Positions 61,247 to 64,000 of a DNA stretch of 64,000 nucleotides are shown here, one piece after another. Every line of letters begins with the position of its first letter. Position 1 is the first letter of the stretch. A program made the position numbers and the translations under genes. The stretch spans positions 1,488,001-1,552,000 of the forward strand of contig BRON01000009.1 in assembly GCA_024345305.1 (NCBI GenBank), given 5' to 3'. The notes under the pieces were generated by a model that was not told where the DNA came from, ran no database searches, and saw nothing but the letters and a program-made list of their open reading frames with translations. This stretch comes from Mrakia gelida. Taxonomy: Eukaryota > Basidiomycota > Tremellomycetes > Cystofilobasidiales > Mrakiaceae.

Positions 61247-61927
61247 TTTTAGTACACCACCTCTCCTCTTTCGCTCTCTCTATAGACCTCGCTCGCTCGC
61301 TCGCTCTCCTTTTGCTTTTATCTCACGACCCTCTCTCGCCTCTCGCTCTCTCTCTTTGCACGTCCTCTGCTCCCTTCCCTTCTCTTGCTTTCCTTCCTTA
61401 ACCTCATTCGTTACCTTTCGCGACACACTATCTCTCTCTCGGACTTTGCATCTTTTCGTTGTTTCGCTTTACGTACACACCATCCCTGCCCGTACCCTCC
61501 CTCTCCCTCGCATCGTTCGTTTTTCTTGAAACCTCACGCTCGTCGTCGTTGTTATTGCCTCCTCGCTCTTTCATACTTCGCTCTCTCGCTTGTGCTCGGT
61601 CCCCCACATCTAATGGGTCGTATCTTCGACGATAAACGAGAGGCGGGCGAGATCTTGAGAACGCAAGAAGTGAAGACGACGCGTCGGTGAATGTTCGACG
61701 CCAGATCGGTTTGGGAGCAGCAGCTCTCTCCCTTTGCACTCAAGTCACGATCCAAGGAAAATTACTCTCATGCGGGCTCGCGACGGTTTTTGTACGCTTC
61801 TCAGCCTTCCTTCAGTAGTACGATTTTTCGCAGGCCAGCCGGTCGGCCAAATCCGAATCGCATGCTTCCCCTTTCCCTCCTCTCCCCCCTTCCCTTCCCC
61901 CAACGATCACACCGGATACCTTCTTCT
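61247..61927. other. Intergenic region
   Basis: 3' flank of the glycosyltransferase (CTCTCT-rich) and 5' flank of the peptidase. An in-frame Met at about 61861 (MLPLSLLSPLPFPQRSHRIP) could extend the next protein with a short leader. Nothing else seen. Confidence 0.5.
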
Positions 61928-63950
61928 ATGGGCGGAGGATCTCAACCCAGCATGGACACCCTTAATTTCTACAAAGAGCTCGCCGAAGTGCCTTCGTACT
62001 CGAGCGCCAGCTTCCTGGGACCCAACGGTGAGCTCGAACTCTCTCCTTCCCTTCGACTCCTCGTCGTTCTCTTCCCTTCCCTCTCCCCTCCCTCAGTTCC
62101 AGTGCAGCCGCTGACTTTAAGCGCACCTGGTCCTTTCATCAGCTTTGAATCTCCACCTCACCATTCGATCTCATCTCCTCAAAACTCGACTGAAGAGCAG
62201 CAAGACGATCGTTCTCTCCTCGCCTGACGTCCTCCTTCCTTTCACGGAACTTCCCTCAAAGTCCTCCGAGTTCTTTTCCCAGGACGGGAAGCTCAAGGGT
62301 GTTCTCAAGACGATTGGGGACAAGCGATACATCGAAGTTTGGGATTGGGCTGCTGGGAGTAGGGTAGGAGAGAAGGAGGTGACGGAGGACGTGGGAGATT
62401 TCCTCGACGATGGTGAGCTTCGTTCTCGATCCCTCAGGCGCGCTCCTCTACAGAGTGACAGCCCCCTTGATGTCGTGAGCTCGTTCTCATGCTCATCTTT
62501 TGCTATGTACTCTACAGAAACCTGGGGAACTCCGACTTTCTCCCCCTTCTCAAAGCAACTCGTCTTCTCAGCCAACCGACTCCCTCCCAAACCTCCCTCC
62601 ACCGATCTCCTCGCCAAACATCGCTTCACACCGACCTGGGGAGAGATCTACCGCACGCTTATCTTCCCCTCGGTCTTCATCTTCGACTTCGCAACCTCCA
62701 AACCCTTCGTCAACCCCGTCATCTCTCGCGAGCTCGACCCAAAGGTCAGCTTCGCTCAGGCTCAGTTCGCCTTCGTCGGCGGGAAGGACAAGCTCGTTTT
62801 GACTGGGTTCGATACCCTCGAGGATGGTCGTCGATATGGAATCGTCTACTGCACCAACAGGAGGAGCGGGATCTGGCTCGTCGACGTTCCAGAGAAGGAG
62901 TCGGAGGGAGCGAAGTTGGAGGATCTCGCACGGCTCAGCCACACCGAACGGTCAGCTCGATCTCCTCGAGTTTTCACTCGACAGGCCCAAGACTCGATCC
63001 TCGTCTACCTCTCCAACCCCCTCGGAGGAGCTCACAACTCGTGCACGACCCTTCACGCTCGAGAGCTCACTGGATCGGACGACGCCTGGTCTTCCTCGAC
63101 ATCGGACGTTCTCGTCGAGCCCGTTTGGTCGCCCTCGTCAACTTCCTTCCCTGGACTCTACCTCAACTCTCTCCCACCCCAACCCTTCCTCGATCTCCCT
63201 CACCACGGTGCCCAGGTAGTCCTCGCCTCCATCTTCCACAGTCGGTCGACCATCTACTCGATCTCCCTCTCGAAAGGAATCGTCCTCCCCGTCGAGCTCA
63301 CGCCCGAGAGGGAGGAGGGCTCGCAACCCAGCTGGTCGGTACTCGCGACGGACGGGATGAGGAGAATCGTCGGAGTCAGGGAAGGGTTGATCAGTCTGAA
63401 GAAGGTGTACGTCGGAGAGGTGGCCGTCGAGGGAGCTCAGCTGCAGCCCAGTGTTCGATGGGGAAAGGTCGTCGAGACTGGCAGGATCTCCGAGGAGGGT
63501 ACGTCTCGCTTCTAGATATCATCTCTGAAGATCCGTTCCTTCGTGAAGGGCACACTGACCTTCCGTTTCGTGTCTCATCTCTCCAACAGCCGCGTCGACC
63601 CTCGCCAGTCTCAAACCCTCCATCTTCGAAACTCCCAACCTCCCCTTCCCAGTCCAAACCCTCCTCCTCTCTCCTTCGCCATCGTCTTCGCCACCACCTC
63701 TCATCCTCATTCCTCACGGAGGCCCTCATGGAACGACCATTACGACCTTCACTCCTTCCATGGCTGCATTGGTCCAAGCGGGCTTCGCCATCGCGTCCGT
63801 CAACTACTCCGGCTCTCTTGGGTTCGGACAGAAGGCAGTCCAATCCTTGGTTGGAGAGTGTGGAGTTCTCGACGTTTCGGACTGCTTCGGAGTCGTGGAG
63901 GAGTGGAAAAGGCTCTGGAGAGGGAAAGGAGAAGGCGAGGGGAAGTTGTG
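61928..63950 (+). CDS. Acylaminoacyl-peptidase-like serine peptidase, family S9 (partial)
   Basis: Starts MGGGSQPSMDTLNFYKELAE. A beta-propeller-like N-terminal part follows over several exons (for example KLKGVLKTIGDKRYIEVWDW, TPTFSPFSKQLVFSANRLPP, RRYGIVYCTNRRSGIWLVDV). The hydrolase domain then begins with NLPFPVQTLLLSPSPSS, LILIPHGGPHGTTITTFTPS and AGFAIASVNYSGSLGFGQKA, typical of acylaminoacyl-peptidases, which remove N-acetylated residues from peptides in the cytosol. The last exon visible ends at a GTGAGT donor at 63949, and the catalytic Ser, Asp and His lie beyond the window. Dipeptidyl-peptidase-like S9 enzymes are the alternative. Confidence 0.85.
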
Positions 63951-64000
63951 AGTTTGATCCGCCAAATCGCCCGTGGAGTCGAGGATCTATCGACTCTCGA

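Overview
The window reads as nuclear DNA of a GC-rich, intron-dense basidiomycete, most likely a Pucciniomycotina yeast of the Microbotryomycetes type. That placement is an inference from gene content and intron style. The introns are mostly 50-100 bp, with GTGAG-type donors, a CTGAC branch box and a CAG acceptor. Genes lie on both strands with short spacers. No species can be named from the sequence alone.

Layout. Positions 1-18.6 kb: 3'-truncated NSP1/Nup62 nucleoporin (-), an F-box-like gene (+), a weak hypothetical gene (+), a YFH7-like P-loop kinase (-), a DUF202 membrane protein (+), tRNA-Gly(GCC), a ten-exon ACC deaminase (+), the TORC2 subunit SIN1/AVO1 (-) and a D-2-hydroxyacid dehydrogenase (-). 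An inverted duplication brackets this last block: a 677-bp copy of the tRNA plus ACC deaminase exon 2 sits in opposite orientation at 17890-18566. Positions 20-37 kb: a large low-complexity protein (+), an F-box-like gene (-) with a decayed relative beside it, a Rossmann-fold protein (-), a very intron-rich ABCC/YOR1-type transporter (+), another F-box-like gene (-) and a small hypothetical gene (-).

Positions 37.8-50 kb hold an unrecognised gene and then a long coiled-coil gene. A complete, apparently recent Ty1/copia retrotransposon (40534-45374; LTRs identical by eye, CCAAC target-site duplication, intact 1435-residue Gag-Pol) has inserted into the coding sequence of that coiled-coil gene. 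The host gene also carries in-frame stops and a frame break, so it is probably a pseudogene. Positions 50.9-58.5 kb hold four more members of the F-box-like family. Two of them are broken by an extra base in a homopolymer run. A three-copy, ~160-bp tandem repeat lies among them. Positions 59.4-64 kb: a Cps1/hyaluronan-synthase-like glycosyltransferase (+) and the 5' part of an acylaminoacyl-peptidase (+) cut by the window edge.

There is no operon-like logic. The housekeeping genes (nuclear pore, TORC2, kinase, transporter, peptidase) act independently. The unusual content is the local F-box-like gene expansion with births and decays, the inverted tRNA/ACC deaminase duplication, and the retrotransposon-disrupted gene. 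Intron coordinates were assigned by eye and several 5' ends are uncertain.
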